Source of the DNA: Blasia pusilla
Taxonomy: Eukaryota > Marchantiophyta > Marchantiopsida > Blasiales
DNA: 64,000 nucleotides
Direction: 5' to 3'
NCBI GenBank assembly: GCA_050084515.1
Contig: CM114275.1
Span: 868,001-932,000 of the forward strand
In this document: piece by piece, positions 1 through 11,770 of the stretch
How positions within the stretch are numbered: position 1 is the stretch's first letter
Layout of the letters: the number at the start of each line of letters is the position of its first letter
Translations under genes and position numbers: made by a program
The notes under the pieces: model-generated
The model's input: the letters and a program-made list of their open reading frames with translations, nothing else
What the model was told of the DNA's origin: nothing
Database searches by the model: none

Positions 1-482
1 GCGGCGTTGGCCCCATCGACATTTCTGCTACTGCATGCGTAACTACAGAGAGTGATGAGCGAGTGAAACGACCGAAACAACCAGGGAAGAGGCCTACTAG
101 CAACTTGTAGGAAACTATAGGAGGTTACAAGATCATCCACCGCTCATTAAATCAACATGGATACTGATGATGGATTAATAACACTGAGCAATGAAATTGC
201 CCAAATTTAACTTGCATCCTCTTCTTTTCCTTCCTCCGATGCCGGAACCCAAAGGAACATCTCCACGGCCCTTCATGTGCAGATTAGGAGAACCATTCGA
301 GAATGCCTCGAACAACAGCGTAATATGTTGGGAACATCCCCATTACCGGTAGAGTTGAGGACCCCAATGAGACTGAGGGATACATACGCGCATAAGACTG
401 TGAATTTTAATTTCTTGGGACGATGATATCTACCTATGTTACAACAATCAGAAGAACGGCAAACCACGGGATTGCTGCTGTA
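1..482. other. 3' flank of the host gene, no gene seen
   Basis: This stretch lies downstream of the stop codon of the minus-strand gene at 483-2398 and presumably holds its 3' UTR. I see no convincing coding frame, repeat or RNA gene. The frames present are short and resemble no family I know. Confidence 0.5.
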
Positions 483-2398
483 TTATCTATTGAACAAGCG
501 CATGAAGATGTTCCCGGACTTCGCTTTCTCAGCGCATGCTACGTGTGCGTATCGCCCCATGTTATCGACAGTTCTCGGCTCCTTGCTAGTATCTTTCTTA
601 CATATTTTGCACCTCTTGTCCACCCAGCCATCATCCACATAGTCTCCAACAACTGCAATCCAGCCATAAACATGGAATTTCTTAGTCGGAGGATAGATCC
701 AAGATAGTTAACCTTGAAAACCCGGACCACTAATAATAATCTAGGTCGACAATGCATCCAGAATCCATGTTCCCTCACTTGTTCTAGTTTTTATATAGAT
801 GCAGGTCAACTAGAGACTTGATTCATTCCGTTCTAGGTAGAGCGAGAGTTGCTTTCAGTGTGTCTCCAGAAATAATTGAGCTTCACCAACCATGTTCACT
901 AGGATTTACTACAAAAATACTGAGCTACCGTGTAAGAGGGAAGAGTATATTCACAACTCTTTCTCTTCTGTTCCCAATGTTGAAAATGTCTCGATTTCCA
1001 ATAACCTACCCAATTATGGGTCTTCTCAAGCTACCAAATTATGATCTATCTCATTTTGTCATTCAGTGCTCCAATGGCAATGCAAGATGATCCTGAAATC
1101 TATCAAGCCACTGCAAGAACGTCCACTTAAACCACCAACGATCGCAGGGGACCAGAAGATGTGGACAATTTGCGTCCTAGACCACTCAAAGACATGGAAA
1201 ACATCTCATACCTTCAACTGAATCCTTGAAGAAGTCCTTATAAGTACCTCCAATTTTCCTTCTTAAAGCACCGTACTGCAACAACAAACAAATGGTGTGT
1301 CAATATTTTAAGCTCAAGGCCAGGAGGGGCAGGGGCAGGGACGCCCAAGCATTTGAGAGGAAACGAGAGGAAAAGACTTCACGCTAAAAAGATGCTACAC
1401 AGGGTTGATCACTCCAAGAAGATGAGACAAACTAAGAAAGGAGTTACTTCTCTTCTTCCGTGCGAGTCCGACTCTGGACACCAATGCATCAGCGATTGAT
1501 CTACAAAACTTCACCACAAAATTTCCCCCAGCGCACACATTGCGCAAGAGGAACTTCACGTGCTTGAAGACATCACCTAACCTCCGACGACGACGACGAC
1601 CAATGACAGGCGATTGGGAGCGGCTATAAGAATGCACACACATGCAAGTTTCTCCATGCGCGGACTCACGAGAAAAGTATAAATTTTGCCCAATGATCGC
1701 CGAGAGTACGCTTTTCATTCAACAGCGTTTCGCACATGTATGTAAACGTTGATAATGAGTGGTCCCGGGGACAGTCAGAGCGGAAACCAAGAAAAGAAAA
1801 ACGATGGCGTTTACTATGAGGCTCACACAGACATGTAACACTTTAGATATAGAAACAGAGACGGGAAGATATTGCAGACAGGGAGGAAAGCTAAAATGTC
1901 TTGAACTTCTCCAAATCAATTGTCAAATCAGCAATGAAATTTGTATGTAAGGACTACGGTCTCCCTCCGTGCAGACAATGATGTGCCTGCTATTCAAACT
2001 TCCACAATAATTCGCGAGATTTTTGCATAGTCGGAGACATGGAGAGCACAGAGGATCTACGAATAGTGACACACCTGTTCCCTGCTCATCTTCTCCCCTG
2101 ACTTTGTGGCCGAGCGGGCGTCTTCGAGCAGCTCCGCGTCCTTCTCCGAGCGCGTCTGCGCAAAATCGAGTGCATCCGTTATGCTGGTGAACAGCGAAGG
2201 TTTCGTCTCAGTTTTCTTCTCATCCTTCTTGTCACCTCCCTTCCCTCCATTTGCCGCTGCCCTCACTTCGCCCACGAAGCCCTTGTCGTTCACCGGACGC
2301 GCGCTTCGGTGAAGCTTGCTCCCACCAATTGACGAATTGTAGCTCAACGAGGCGACGGTTCCGCACAATCCACACGCACTTGCGCTCATTGTCGCCAT
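483..2398 (-). CDS. Small conserved plastid-type protein with a Cys/His zinc-binding-like motif, three exons
   Basis: Reading the minus strand with canonical GT-AG introns gives exon 1 at 2398-2075, exon 2 at 1275-1212 and exon 3 at 652-483. The CDS is 558 nt and encodes 185 residues. Donors are CAG/GTGTGT and AAG/GTATGA; acceptors are TTGCAG and ATTGCAG. The start is the first ATG of a Ser/Ala-rich leader that looks like a chloroplast transit peptide. A Lys/Glu-rich stretch follows, then the conserved-looking block YGALRRKIGGTYKDFF (residues ~109-124) and DDGWVDKRCKICKKDTS. The end has the pattern C-x2-C-x18-H-x2-C, consistent with a half LIM or treble-clef zinc site. I recall similar proteins across land plants with this same block order but cannot attach a name. 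The frame is open across all three exons without defects, unlike everything else in the window, so this is probably a functional host gene. Function unknown. Confidence 0.85.
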
Positions 2399-4998
2399 CG
2401 CCTGGGAGTTCCAGATCCCAGGCTCTTCAAAATCGTTGCGCAGGAGCGTTCAAAAACTGGAGGAGACACAACGCCACGGACACCTCAAAAAAGTCGCCTA
2501 CCGTGCCGACCCGGAAAATAAGTTGGCCAAAGCAATTCTAGAGAGCTGCAGCAATTCGCAGATGGAATGTCTTGCGAATTCTCGAGCTTCAATTTTGAAC
2601 CTCTCGTAAAATGGTGACGACAAGTGATAGCAAACGTGAGTCCTTGTGTGTGGCAGATAGTAGAGAACTAAAGGTCGTCCTGTTAGGCATCGTCGTTAGT
2701 GCAGGATCCACAAACGTATCTGATTACTACTGCTCCAGATTCAATTTTGATGCTTAACAGCCGACAGATGTCACAATCGACGGCTTTCAATCTCCTTTGA
2801 ACTTACCATTAGTCGTAAGAAGTCATTAAATAGCACCTTTAGAGAACTCGCAGGAGCTGGCTGCACACGAGCTGCGAGTCACAGTTAAGTGCTGTGGCTA
2901 ACGAGACCCCAGTTACCCTTTGTGGGTATATTCTGAGATCACCGTCCGATCACGATTTCAACGGTTGGATCAAGCAGTCGACTCTGTCCTAAAGGTGAGC
3001 AGCTTAATTAGCCTGAAGCCACCCAGAGTTCAAAAGTCTTGAGATTCTCAAGTCCCCATGAGAGGCCCACAGAATCCACAGGATCCCAAGAGGGTGGAGT
3101 GGACTGTGTACATACGTGGCGTGCGCTCAAGGGATAAACGTGGCAATTGGGGAGGCAAGGAGCGAAGACATGGACAAGATCCTTCAATCAATCAACGGGG
3201 GGCATCCGCGCCGTCGGCTATTATCGTTTCTTAAATCCATGGTCATTACCAAAGCCAAACATGCGTGTCTAAGCTGGTCCCACGGCCACTAGAAGTTTAC
3301 AACGTCTAAGGGTTTTGATTAATAAATTTTGGAATCCTTACAGTTTTAAAAATATGGATCGTAAGGTGCGTATGTATGAAGATATTTGTATTTTAAGGGA
3401 AATCTATACTCTTAAGGCTTACTAAACATGTAAGGAAAATATTTTTCACTCTCCATAAGAAGTGAAGCACAATTTAATACCACCTTATGGAAGCCGGTAC
3501 CTTAGCTATACATCCACACAAAATTTTCCTAGGCTTTTGTTCACACAAGTATGCCTATGGTATTGGTTACTAGTTTGTGAGGTCCTCATCGGTCCAGCTG
3601 GTACCATAACTGGTACTGTAGAATAGTAGTAATTCCGAATAAAGTTAGAGAAGTCCTGGGTGAATGTTGGAGTTGGAGCGTAAGTTGGAGAGGAGGCCAT
3701 CACGTAATTGTTTACTTTTCGTGCCCTAGATGCACGATGAGTGGGTTCTGCTCTCCAACAACAGTTTGAGACATTGGGTATTAAATGGAAAAGGATTGAA
3801 TTGGCACTTCAAACACAGTATAAAAAGCATACCTCGACCACAAGCAACCTGCAGTCCGATTTTGCATATGCTGATCTACTGATCCCGCTTCTACTAAAAG
3901 TCATCCAAAGCATTTTGAAATAGGAGTGATCTTGCCATTCACATTCAGATACACCAGACATTCATTCAGGTGAAATTGATTTCTTTACTCAGCAAGAGAA
4001 TACAAAGGTGGTTGAGGTGTTTCTTTACATTCATGATTGTTGATGGAGTAACAAGTGACTAAGTTTCTGATGTTTCATTTAAGGTGCAAAAGTAAGTACA
4101 AGGAAAATTGGCCACTGCAAGAATTGGGCTTGCTACACCTCATAGTAAGACTACTCCTACTCCAAAATGAAGCAACAGCAAGCTAGCATCATCGTTTTAT
4201 GGTCTGCTTTGCATGATTTGTCTCCAAAGAGAACTCGGAAGTCCTTAAGTCCATGCTCTTTTTCGCCTGATGGACACTATGGCCAGTGTTTTGGAGGTTT
4301 CTTTGAAAGTCCTGTCATGCCCTTGAAACTTTCCACACCTGCCCCCACCACTCCCACACAAGTTAAAAGCAAGGAATATCCCCTTCCATAGTGCATCTTT
4401 CATGATTGTACAACAAGAAATGGAGAAGGAAATGACTCCGCTGAATACCATCCTACACCAAAAATTCCCATGGCACGATCTGCAGAGTTTCATGTGCCAA
4501 GAGTTACTCAAAGTTGAAATAGGTTTAAGTATGTGTCGATAGCTCAAGCATGAAGCAAACCCAACTCTAGTTATCCCATAGTGAGAGAATCACATGGCAA
4601 GAGACCCTACATGGAGACATGGTGGGCACGTCAGGGACGTACACAACCTTTTCCAAAATGGTTGAGGCAACATGGGAAGGAAGTGGTTATAGAACATGGG
4701 AGCACGTGGCTCTCAATTGCGCCCAAAGTTTTCGTAGAGCAAAAAGCCAAAATTGTGGATAAGGATGATGAGGTGAGCACCGCCACTTCAATGCCACCTC
4801 AGGAGAGTATTTATTCTACAAAAATACCAATGTGACACTTTGGTAATAAAGCAAAATGCAATAAATTAGGGTCTCGGGGGACTACTATTCCTCTCTCACT
4901 ATGTTTCTTGGGTTTTAAAAGATGATGCTAAGTTCGGACAATCTTGATCTTGGGGGAGCTAAGCACAAGAAGTGCTCCAGGAAAAATGCAAATAGGCG
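2399..4998. other. Upstream flank and unassigned spacer
   Basis: The part next to 2398 must contain the promoter and 5' UTR of the plastid-type gene; I see no clear TATA element. From about 2.6 to 5.0 kb there are only short frames in mixed phases, none with a recognisable domain. It is probably spacer or old transposon debris. Confidence 0.4.
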
Positions 4999-5312
4999 GC
5001 CGTGCTTGAATGTCTACCTGTTGCAGACAGGCAGCCGTGTTAAGTGTTACCCCGCATTCGGACGTCACCTCGGAGTTCAACTGCGAGCTCTGAAGATTAT
5101 AACCACGAGCTCCGGATCATCCAACAACCCTCGCCCCACTCTTCACCCTCACAAACCGTGCTCAAATGTTGGCCTACTACAGACAGACAACCGCGTTCGA
5201 ATGTTACCCCGCATTGGAATGTCACCTTAGAGCTCAACCGTGAGCTCTAAAGATTACAGCCACGAGCTCTGGATCATTCAACAACCCTCGCTCCACTCTT
5301 CACCCTCACAAA
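4999..5312. repeat. 157-bp tandem duplication (two units)
   Basis: Two adjacent units, about 4999-5155 and 5156-5312, match at high identity and both end in the phrase CTTCACCCTCACAAA. Shared internal landmarks are TTACCCCGCATT, ACGAGCTC and CAACAACCCTCG. Differences are scattered substitutions, so the duplication is not recent. No function is suggested. Confidence 0.8.
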
Positions 5313-5526
5313 CGCAAACTCCACTGCAATTAAATCATCTGAACCAATGTCATGACCATACGGATTATGTCGTGGAGTATAGTGTGCTAGTAGAGGCTGT
5401 ACCTTATGTAGGGCCGTAGTGTCTAGGTAGAGATGCGGTTTCATACATAGGGTTGGGGGTTACTCTGTTGAGGGTGACTTTTCCAATAGGGCCTGCTCTT
5501 AGGTTGGAGGATATAGTATGGAGTGC

Positions 5527-5553
5527 ACTCAAAGAACAATTAGTTCTTTGAGT
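5527..5553. repeat. Perfect inverted repeat, 11-bp arms
   Basis: ACTCAAAGAAC, a 5-base spacer, then GTTCTTTGAGT. A single arm (CACTCAAAGAACAGG) recurs near 5714. The structure could form a short hairpin. No downstream T-run or gene explains it. Confidence 0.7.
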
Positions 5554-7204
5554 TGAGCCTGTTGCGTTGGGAGTTAGCCTTGGTAGTGAGTAGAGCTCTT
5601 GGCTATGGAGGTTCCCGCAAGCTTCGACCTGGATTCTTCCATCGTGGAGTGGGTTTGGGTCGATTGTATGTGATTCTTTACGTATTTTATGATAGTAGGT
5701 TTTTCACAGATTTCACTCAAAGAACAGGAGTAGATCGATGGTAGCTTCGATTGTGGATCAGTAGGATCTGGTTAGGGCTGATTGTGTACTCAGCCGTGGA
5801 TGTTCGTGGCTTGTGGCCTATTTTGGAGGTGAGAATCTGGTGCATGGTTGAATGGGAAAGAAGCGCCTTGCAGAGAGCTTTGCAATGCGCTTTAGATCGC
5901 CGGATTTTGTCAAGGGAGTTGGAAGTTATCAAGGATTGAAGATTTTGGTTTGTGTTCGACGGTTTTCTGATGTGGAGAGCTTGGAGTGCGGAAGCTCTCT
6001 TGAAGTTCATCCAGATCAGGTGAGAGGTTCCTGTTGCTACTTGTATTATGATCTCACGTGAAGCTATCTGCTTGAGTGTGTGGAGCATTGCGAATTTCTG
6101 TGTGCATGAATCTGGGCGGAAGCACTGTCAGATTTGCGATTTTGGAGGTGTATGGACAGCAAGTTTGTCTGATTTTTGGCTCCGAGTACAGAGCTTGGTT
6201 GTAGCTGATTTTTTGTGGAGAGATAGCTATGGTGGCCAGTTAAATTCTGGTTAAACAGATTCAATTTTTTTAGGTTTGTGGAGTAATTGTTGATCAAAAT
6301 TTCACGGACTAGCTCAAGGTCTGGCTATGGTGGACAGCAGATCGGAGGGGCTGGTTGGTTGGTGACTCGTCCATTTTTGGAGAAGCCTATCCCCTTGGGG
6401 GCGCCCTAGTTGGGCCTCTCTCCATAGCAAAGCATGGCGAATGGCGCATGTCTCGGCGTTTTGAGGCTTCAAGGCAACTCGTGGTAGCTCGGGGTGAGTG
6501 GGCATGAGAGGCGGAGTAAGGAGCAAAGAGCAAGCAAGCAAACATGCTTGCTTGGGCGTGAGGCAGTTTTTGTAGGATTTGTGAGTTGAGTGTTGCATAA
6601 CTGGTCACCCATATTTGGGCTACTCTGCTTGGAAGACGCTTAACTGCTGAGTTCTTAACTATGTCAGTGTACACATTGGTGTAGCTCATTTGGTGTTGTT
6701 CAGAGATGTGTTAGGCGCTTTATGCATCTCGGGTTTTCGATTGATGGACCTCTAGCGCATAGTACGGTGAAGCCTCTCCATGCAGGTGATATTTTCAAGT
6801 GCTGCGAGTGCGACTAGCACGTCATCGACAAGCGGCGGAGTAGCTATTGCATTAGAATTGTGTGATGGGTTTTGTGGATTCAGGGGGCGCCACGTTTGAT
6901 GGATTGTGTTACCTTGATTTCCATTTGCGATTGGAGGGTTTTCATTGGACTTCCTCTGTTTGGATCCCCTCCATCGTTGCTTCTTGCTTGCGCGCCCATT
7001 GTTAGGGTTGACGTTGATTTCCATAGTAGTTTCACTTCTATGTGCTACCGGTAGTGAGGCTAGAGTGATGACCAGTAGACCGTGGGAGGCTTCTTGTGGT
7101 GATGACACGTTAGGTTGCCTACACCCATAGCTAGTAGAGCTAGAATAGTATAGCAACATCGACGTCACTTGGTTACTTAGTGGTGGTGATTTGATGGTGG
7201 TGCG
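5554..7204. other. G/T-rich leader-like DNA before a gag fragment
   Basis: The plus strand is G- and T-rich with no open frame of note. Its position directly before a family P gag fragment, and its resemblance in base bias to the leader of the complete family P element at 13.9-15.3 kb, suggest a decayed retrotransposon 5' leader. I could not align it to that leader by eye. Confidence 0.35.
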
Positions 7205-7600
7205 GCATCGGCGTTGGTCATCACGGAGCTGTCTGGTGGTATGGTTGGGAACCGTGGTGTGGACAGTGGTGGTTTTACAGGGAGTGGATTGAGCTATCGG
7301 CTACCTTCTCCACTTCTGACGGTTGATGAAGAGGAGAACGAGAGTGTTCCAAACACTGAGTCTTCTACGTTGTTATCGAGTGTTGCAGCTCCATTGATTT
7401 GGGACATGGACGGGATATATGGGGCCATGAAGGGCCCACGACGATACTCGAGTGCAGTGGGCACTATTGAGTTGGAGGACTTCATTCAGGAGTTTGATAT
7501 GTGGTGTGATATGCAGATGTTGCGGAATGCCACGTTGTTTACACCCTTCTTGGCTTACTTTTCTTGTCTTTATGGAATGCCAAATTCCTTGCACGAATAA
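7205..7600 (+). pseudogene. Ty3/gypsy gag fragment (family P)
   Basis: The plus-strand frame contains GTIELEDFIQEFDMWCD followed by a Phe-rich segment. This lines up with GTIDLDDFIQEFDTWCD at 15.4 kb and GTIELHDFIVEFRSWCD at 58.15 kb (minus strand). It is therefore the start of the gag capsid of the family P retrotransposon. Homology stops near 7,563, before the second conserved block (MDDY) seen in the other copies, and AT-rich unrelated DNA follows. The copy is truncated and no other parts of it are adjacent. Confidence 0.7.
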
Positions 7601-10163
7601 CACGTTCTTGTTGTCCCTTGCTACATAATACCTTTCAAACCTCAAGTATATTTGTATATTGTATTGGACATGAATTTTAAGATTGAAAAACTTATTTTAT
7701 ACAATAAGTTAAAGTTAGTAATTTTTTTTAAATGATCCTTTTTAGGATAGGTGTGAACATTAAATGAAATGGAAGTCAAGTATTTTCAAGAAATAAGCCT
7801 AACTTCGGGGTTTTTCAACTCTAGGAGGATGTTGACTTTATATTTTAATAACTTACTAGTATGTTGCCCGCGCAATGCACGGATGACAAAATTTCCCCAT
7901 CATTTAATTACCTTTAAATGTTCGGGTACATATGCAGCCGGTGGCGGTCGTCGGGAGCAAAGGGGAAGGGAGGGGAAAGGGATGGGGCTTAATCCCGAGA
8001 GTGTTTCCCAACGGGTTGAATTCATGATGCATTCCATTCGAAGCCAAACAATCGTATATGAATTTCTCCTCCAGTATAGTTCAAACCATCTCTGGCATCA
8101 CGCTCTTAGCACAAGACTCCCAATCCTATGTTCCACGTTAGGTTAGCTCGGTACTAGAACACCCGACGTAGCCACGGTGAGGTTGGATGGATGAACTGCA
8201 AGAAAACAAATTGGGAAGCTCTAGAAGATACTAAGCCCTGCCAACTGTCCAACCCGGTCCCATCTGATGAGCAGTTATGTCATGTCAATGACTGTTGTTG
8301 AGAGCCAAGTAGAGTTTGGTGCGCTAGACCTTTTAATTGTGGAAACATAGCCCAAGCAATCCCAAACATACTTCTCCTCCATTACAATTTGAGTCATTTT
8401 CAGCAATCAAATCTTTCCATACGAGGTTGACCGGATTGCAATTGAAGAGATTGATCGCAATCGCTGATTGAAGTCACAATAAAGCTGCATCAATAACTAT
8501 ACTCGCGAGACGTGCAAAATCAAGTTTCACAACTAAGCCTTCTAGTGTGTGCATGTGTGTGTGAAGACAAAGAGATTGTAGATAATTTAAGGCGAGGTAT
8601 TTTTGGAGTTTTTCCCATGGCTGCGCTAGCATGTTTATTGGAAAGGGAAAAAAACATTGCAAAGAGGACTAACGATAACTACCAACGGTCAAAAGAAGAA
8701 AGCGAATAGGATAGAATAACGGCTTGCAATCGAAAGGTTTTGCAACAAGAGGGTTACGGGAGAAGGAAGATTTAAGAGTATGAGGTTTGAGGTTCGAGGG
8801 AATATTGCATGCAAAACAAAGAATTCGGCTCTTGATTGCAAAAATTCTGATGATCCAGTTGTACGAATTTCAAAGCTGGAAGAATTTGCATGTGTATTGC
8901 AAAATACTCTCGTCAATGAACAAATGGCAGTGCGAGGACCATAACCAAAATGCTAACAAAGGAAGACTCTCCGATAAAAGTAGATAAAGTACTACCAAAG
9001 GCGCAAAGGAAGTATTGAGATTCTTTGCTATTTCGATATGAGGTAGTGACAAGACTCGCCTGAGTTTTGATACACAAGCATGCCGACTCGACGTCATTTC
9101 ACAGGCCAAATGTATGATGCATAGCAACAACACTCCCATCGAAGAAACGATGGCAGTGGGGGAGACCAAAAAAACAAGAAGCAATGCTAGAAAATAAATG
9201 GCCTTCCACGATAGTAGGCAACAAGGTACCATCAAACAATGCACATAAGTTTTGAGATTCTTCACAATTTTCCATCATGTGGTGATAACGCTCACCGGCC
9301 TAACTATCAAATCACCAACTAAAACCAAATGCCGCACACCAGTATGGAGATTCTTTGAAATTTTGACACCATGCGGTGACAATGCCCACCCAACAATGGA
9401 TCATATAATGCACAATTCTCCCTTTGGAGACGAGATGGTAGTGGGGAGACCATTATCAAAGGCATTCCTCAACTGACAACCTGATTCATAGTCGTGGAGT
9501 GATAAAGCTACCACCACCATTTCCCCTCCACGGGCTAAGTGTCTACCTACACATGCAGGAATGAAGGAAATCGGAACAACCACTCTCTAGGTCACACACT
9601 AATCTTCTCCTTCTTGTTCTTGACGTAAAGAGCAACAAGCCCCAACACAATGTATATGTGCACAATGAGCGCCCCCAATTTCGTCCGTCCATTTGGAACG
9701 AAATGTCTTATAGACCTGTTGCAACTTCCCATCACATCACCTACATTTCCCTACAAATCAAGCCATAATGCCTTGTGAAGCCGAAGCCATATCTCATGAC
9801 AAGGCATTGGAGGCGGAGAGCGCATGGGCAGCGAGGAATCACGTAAATCCCTCGTTTACATCACGGATTATGATTAGTGAGACAGCGGAAGGGTAGCAGC
9901 AAAGAGTTACAAAGAGGGACTCACTGCGTCCCAAGGTCGGAGCAAAAATATCGTGCATAGTTACCGAAGTCGGATTGCCAAATCTAGGAGAAGGAAAACC
10001 ACGGAAGGGGGGGTTCGGGATTACAGTGGCGAGTTAGCTCAATTTTCCTAACAAGCTAATCGAAACTACCACACATTTGAATAAATCACCTGCAGCTCAT
10101 GGTTATGAGATTTGGTTATCTGACTTAAAAGTATGGACAATGTGATGGCTAGATATTTCCTAT
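7601..10163. other. AT-rich spacer, probably decayed transposon DNA
   Basis: No supported gene. Near 7,863-7,883 is an imperfect hairpin of the type TTGCCCGCGCAATGCACGG, a motif often seen in ends of plant transposons. The 8.2-10.1 kb part has only short frames in conflicting phases and several weak local repeats such as GAGATTCTTTG near 9,017 and 9,349. I see no domain in it. Confidence 0.35.
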
Positions 10164-10530
10164 GTGGATATAGATAGACAAGATAGTCTTAGCATGGCTA
10201 CTGTTCGAAATCACATGGATGAGGTATGGGAGTACGTTGGAGCAGCAAGCTTGTATCAAGAATGCTTGAGGAAAAAAATCTCTATATTTTTGAAGACTGA
10301 AAGATATATGATGAGGAGTTATTGGGTGAATAAAGGAAGTCATCAATAGGTGGAATGTCACCCTGCTGCCAAAGCTCCTCGATGGGAGAGATTGGTAGAT
10401 TATTGGATGTCTGATGCTGCCCAAATGAAAGCAAAGATGATGAGAAATGCAACGCAGCAAGTTGAGAGAGCAAATCCTTTTGGGTGATCCGATGCACATG
10501 TCATGACCGATGGGGTTGTAAGTATATACT
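10164..10530 (+). pseudogene. Plant transposase (Ptta/En/Spm, Transposase_24-like) fragment
   Basis: One plus-strand frame with two stops reads through a segment around RYMMRSYWVNKG and then RWERLVDYWMSDAAQMKAK. The order (Arg/Tyr-rich block, then W-x-x-L-V-x-Y-W, then a Lys/Asn-rich helix) is what I know from the plant Transposase_24 family of CACTA-type elements. The stops at about 10,347 and 10,485 make it non-functional. Homology to the family G retrotransposon begins near 10,566 in the opposite direction, so this fragment abuts that element's truncated end. A profile search would settle the family. Confidence 0.45.
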
Positions 10531-10565
10531 ACATTGGCTATAGCAACTTGTGGATGTCCCAATTG

Positions 10566-11770
10566 TAAATCTTCTTCCTTCCGTGTCATCTTGCCCAACT
10601 GCCCACCCGATAACAATAGGGCTAGTGTCCACTGTGATGTTTATAGATCTTCCGCATTCGTAGCTTATTTGTTGTAGAATCGGTGGCGACTTCAATGCCT
10701 CCTTCAACTGCAACATTGTTGCTCTTTGCTTCTTCTCCCAAGTGAGCTTCTTCTTCTATTTTAACAGCTCATACAAAGGATCAGATATGTGGCCAAAATG
10801 AGGAATCCACACTTGATAAAACACACAAGCTCACAAAAACCTTCTCACTTCGGTGATATTTTGATTCTCGTATCCTACCGATGACATCAACTTTTGCTGG
10901 ATTTGGTTTTCGGCCAAACTCTCCACAAAGATGACCCACTACCACAATTTGAGGGACCCCAAAGCTACACTTTTCTTCATAAAGAGTAAGATTGACCTCT
11001 TCTAGTCTTGTTAGGATCATATCCACATCACGAATATGATCAGACACAAACTTTCTACACCCATCTTTCACAACCCTCTCAACCCTATCTTCTATTGCAC
11101 ATCCCTTTACAGGAATATCATCTACAAAAAGAATGGTTTTCTCAGGAATGAACTCTCTCAAGATCTTATTCATTGCACTCTGCATGTGAGCGATAGAATT
11201 TGTTGCTCCTTGAGATAATGTGCACAATTCTTAAAGGCCCAAGTGGAGTGCGCATAGTGGTAATATCTCTACTCTCCATAGCTAGTTGGAATTGATCATA
11301 TCCCGAGTGCAAATCTCCTATCGAATAGATATCACGGGTTGCAAAAGCTTCTGCGACTTTATCTATTCTAGGCCTCGCTCCCATATTTCAAATGGTTACC
11401 TTATTTTCCGAATGCATATCTTGAATGAACCGGAGAGCTCCTGATTTTTTTGGCATAGTGAACCATCGACTCGAATAAGGCCCTATAGATGGCTCTAAGA
11501 TACCCATGTGCATCTTCTCCTTTAATAACTCAATCAGCTTGGGAATCATAGCTCGTGGTACTGGTATGGGTCTCAAATCCCAAGGCACACGTGGAACGGT
11601 GAAAATTACCATCGGTGCCACCACACTCATGTCTACACAACCAATTTCTTGTGTAGTAAAAGAGAAGACCTTACCATGTCTCCTTAACATCGCCCGAAAG
11701 CTTTTCCTTTCAATTTGTGTGAGAAACGCATCCCCTCCAATTTGCAGACGATCTAGCATCTCTTATGTGA
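10566..11770 (-). pseudogene. Ty3/gypsy reverse transcriptase and start of RNase H (family G)
   Basis: Minus-strand frames, interrupted by shifts, give in order the RT fingers (IGPYSSRWFTMPKKSGALR), the palm segment (DIYSIGDLHSGYDQFQLAM), the catalytic motif FVDD with its flank, the KCSFGVPQI and GHLCGEFG blocks of the thumb, and the beginning of RNase H (ITVDTSPIVIGWAVGQDD). The copy at 53.4-54.2 kb is the same family by long near-identical stretches. RNase H ends abruptly near 10,566, and integrase is absent on this side. Multiple frameshifts and stops mark it as dead. Confidence 0.85.

Noticed and set aside
1395-1919. Minus-strand frames between exons of the plastid-type gene
   Set aside because: They lie in intron 1 and have no recognisable sequence; the splice sites at 2,075 and 1,275 account for this stretch as intron.
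4245-4547. 100-codon Cys-rich minus-strand frame
   Set aside because: The Cys spacing fits no zinc-finger pattern, and there is no supporting context.
7863-7883. GC-rich hairpin as a Helitron end
   Set aside because: There is no CTRR end, no TC start and no Rep/helicase sequence nearby; the hairpin is imperfect and could belong to several transposon types.
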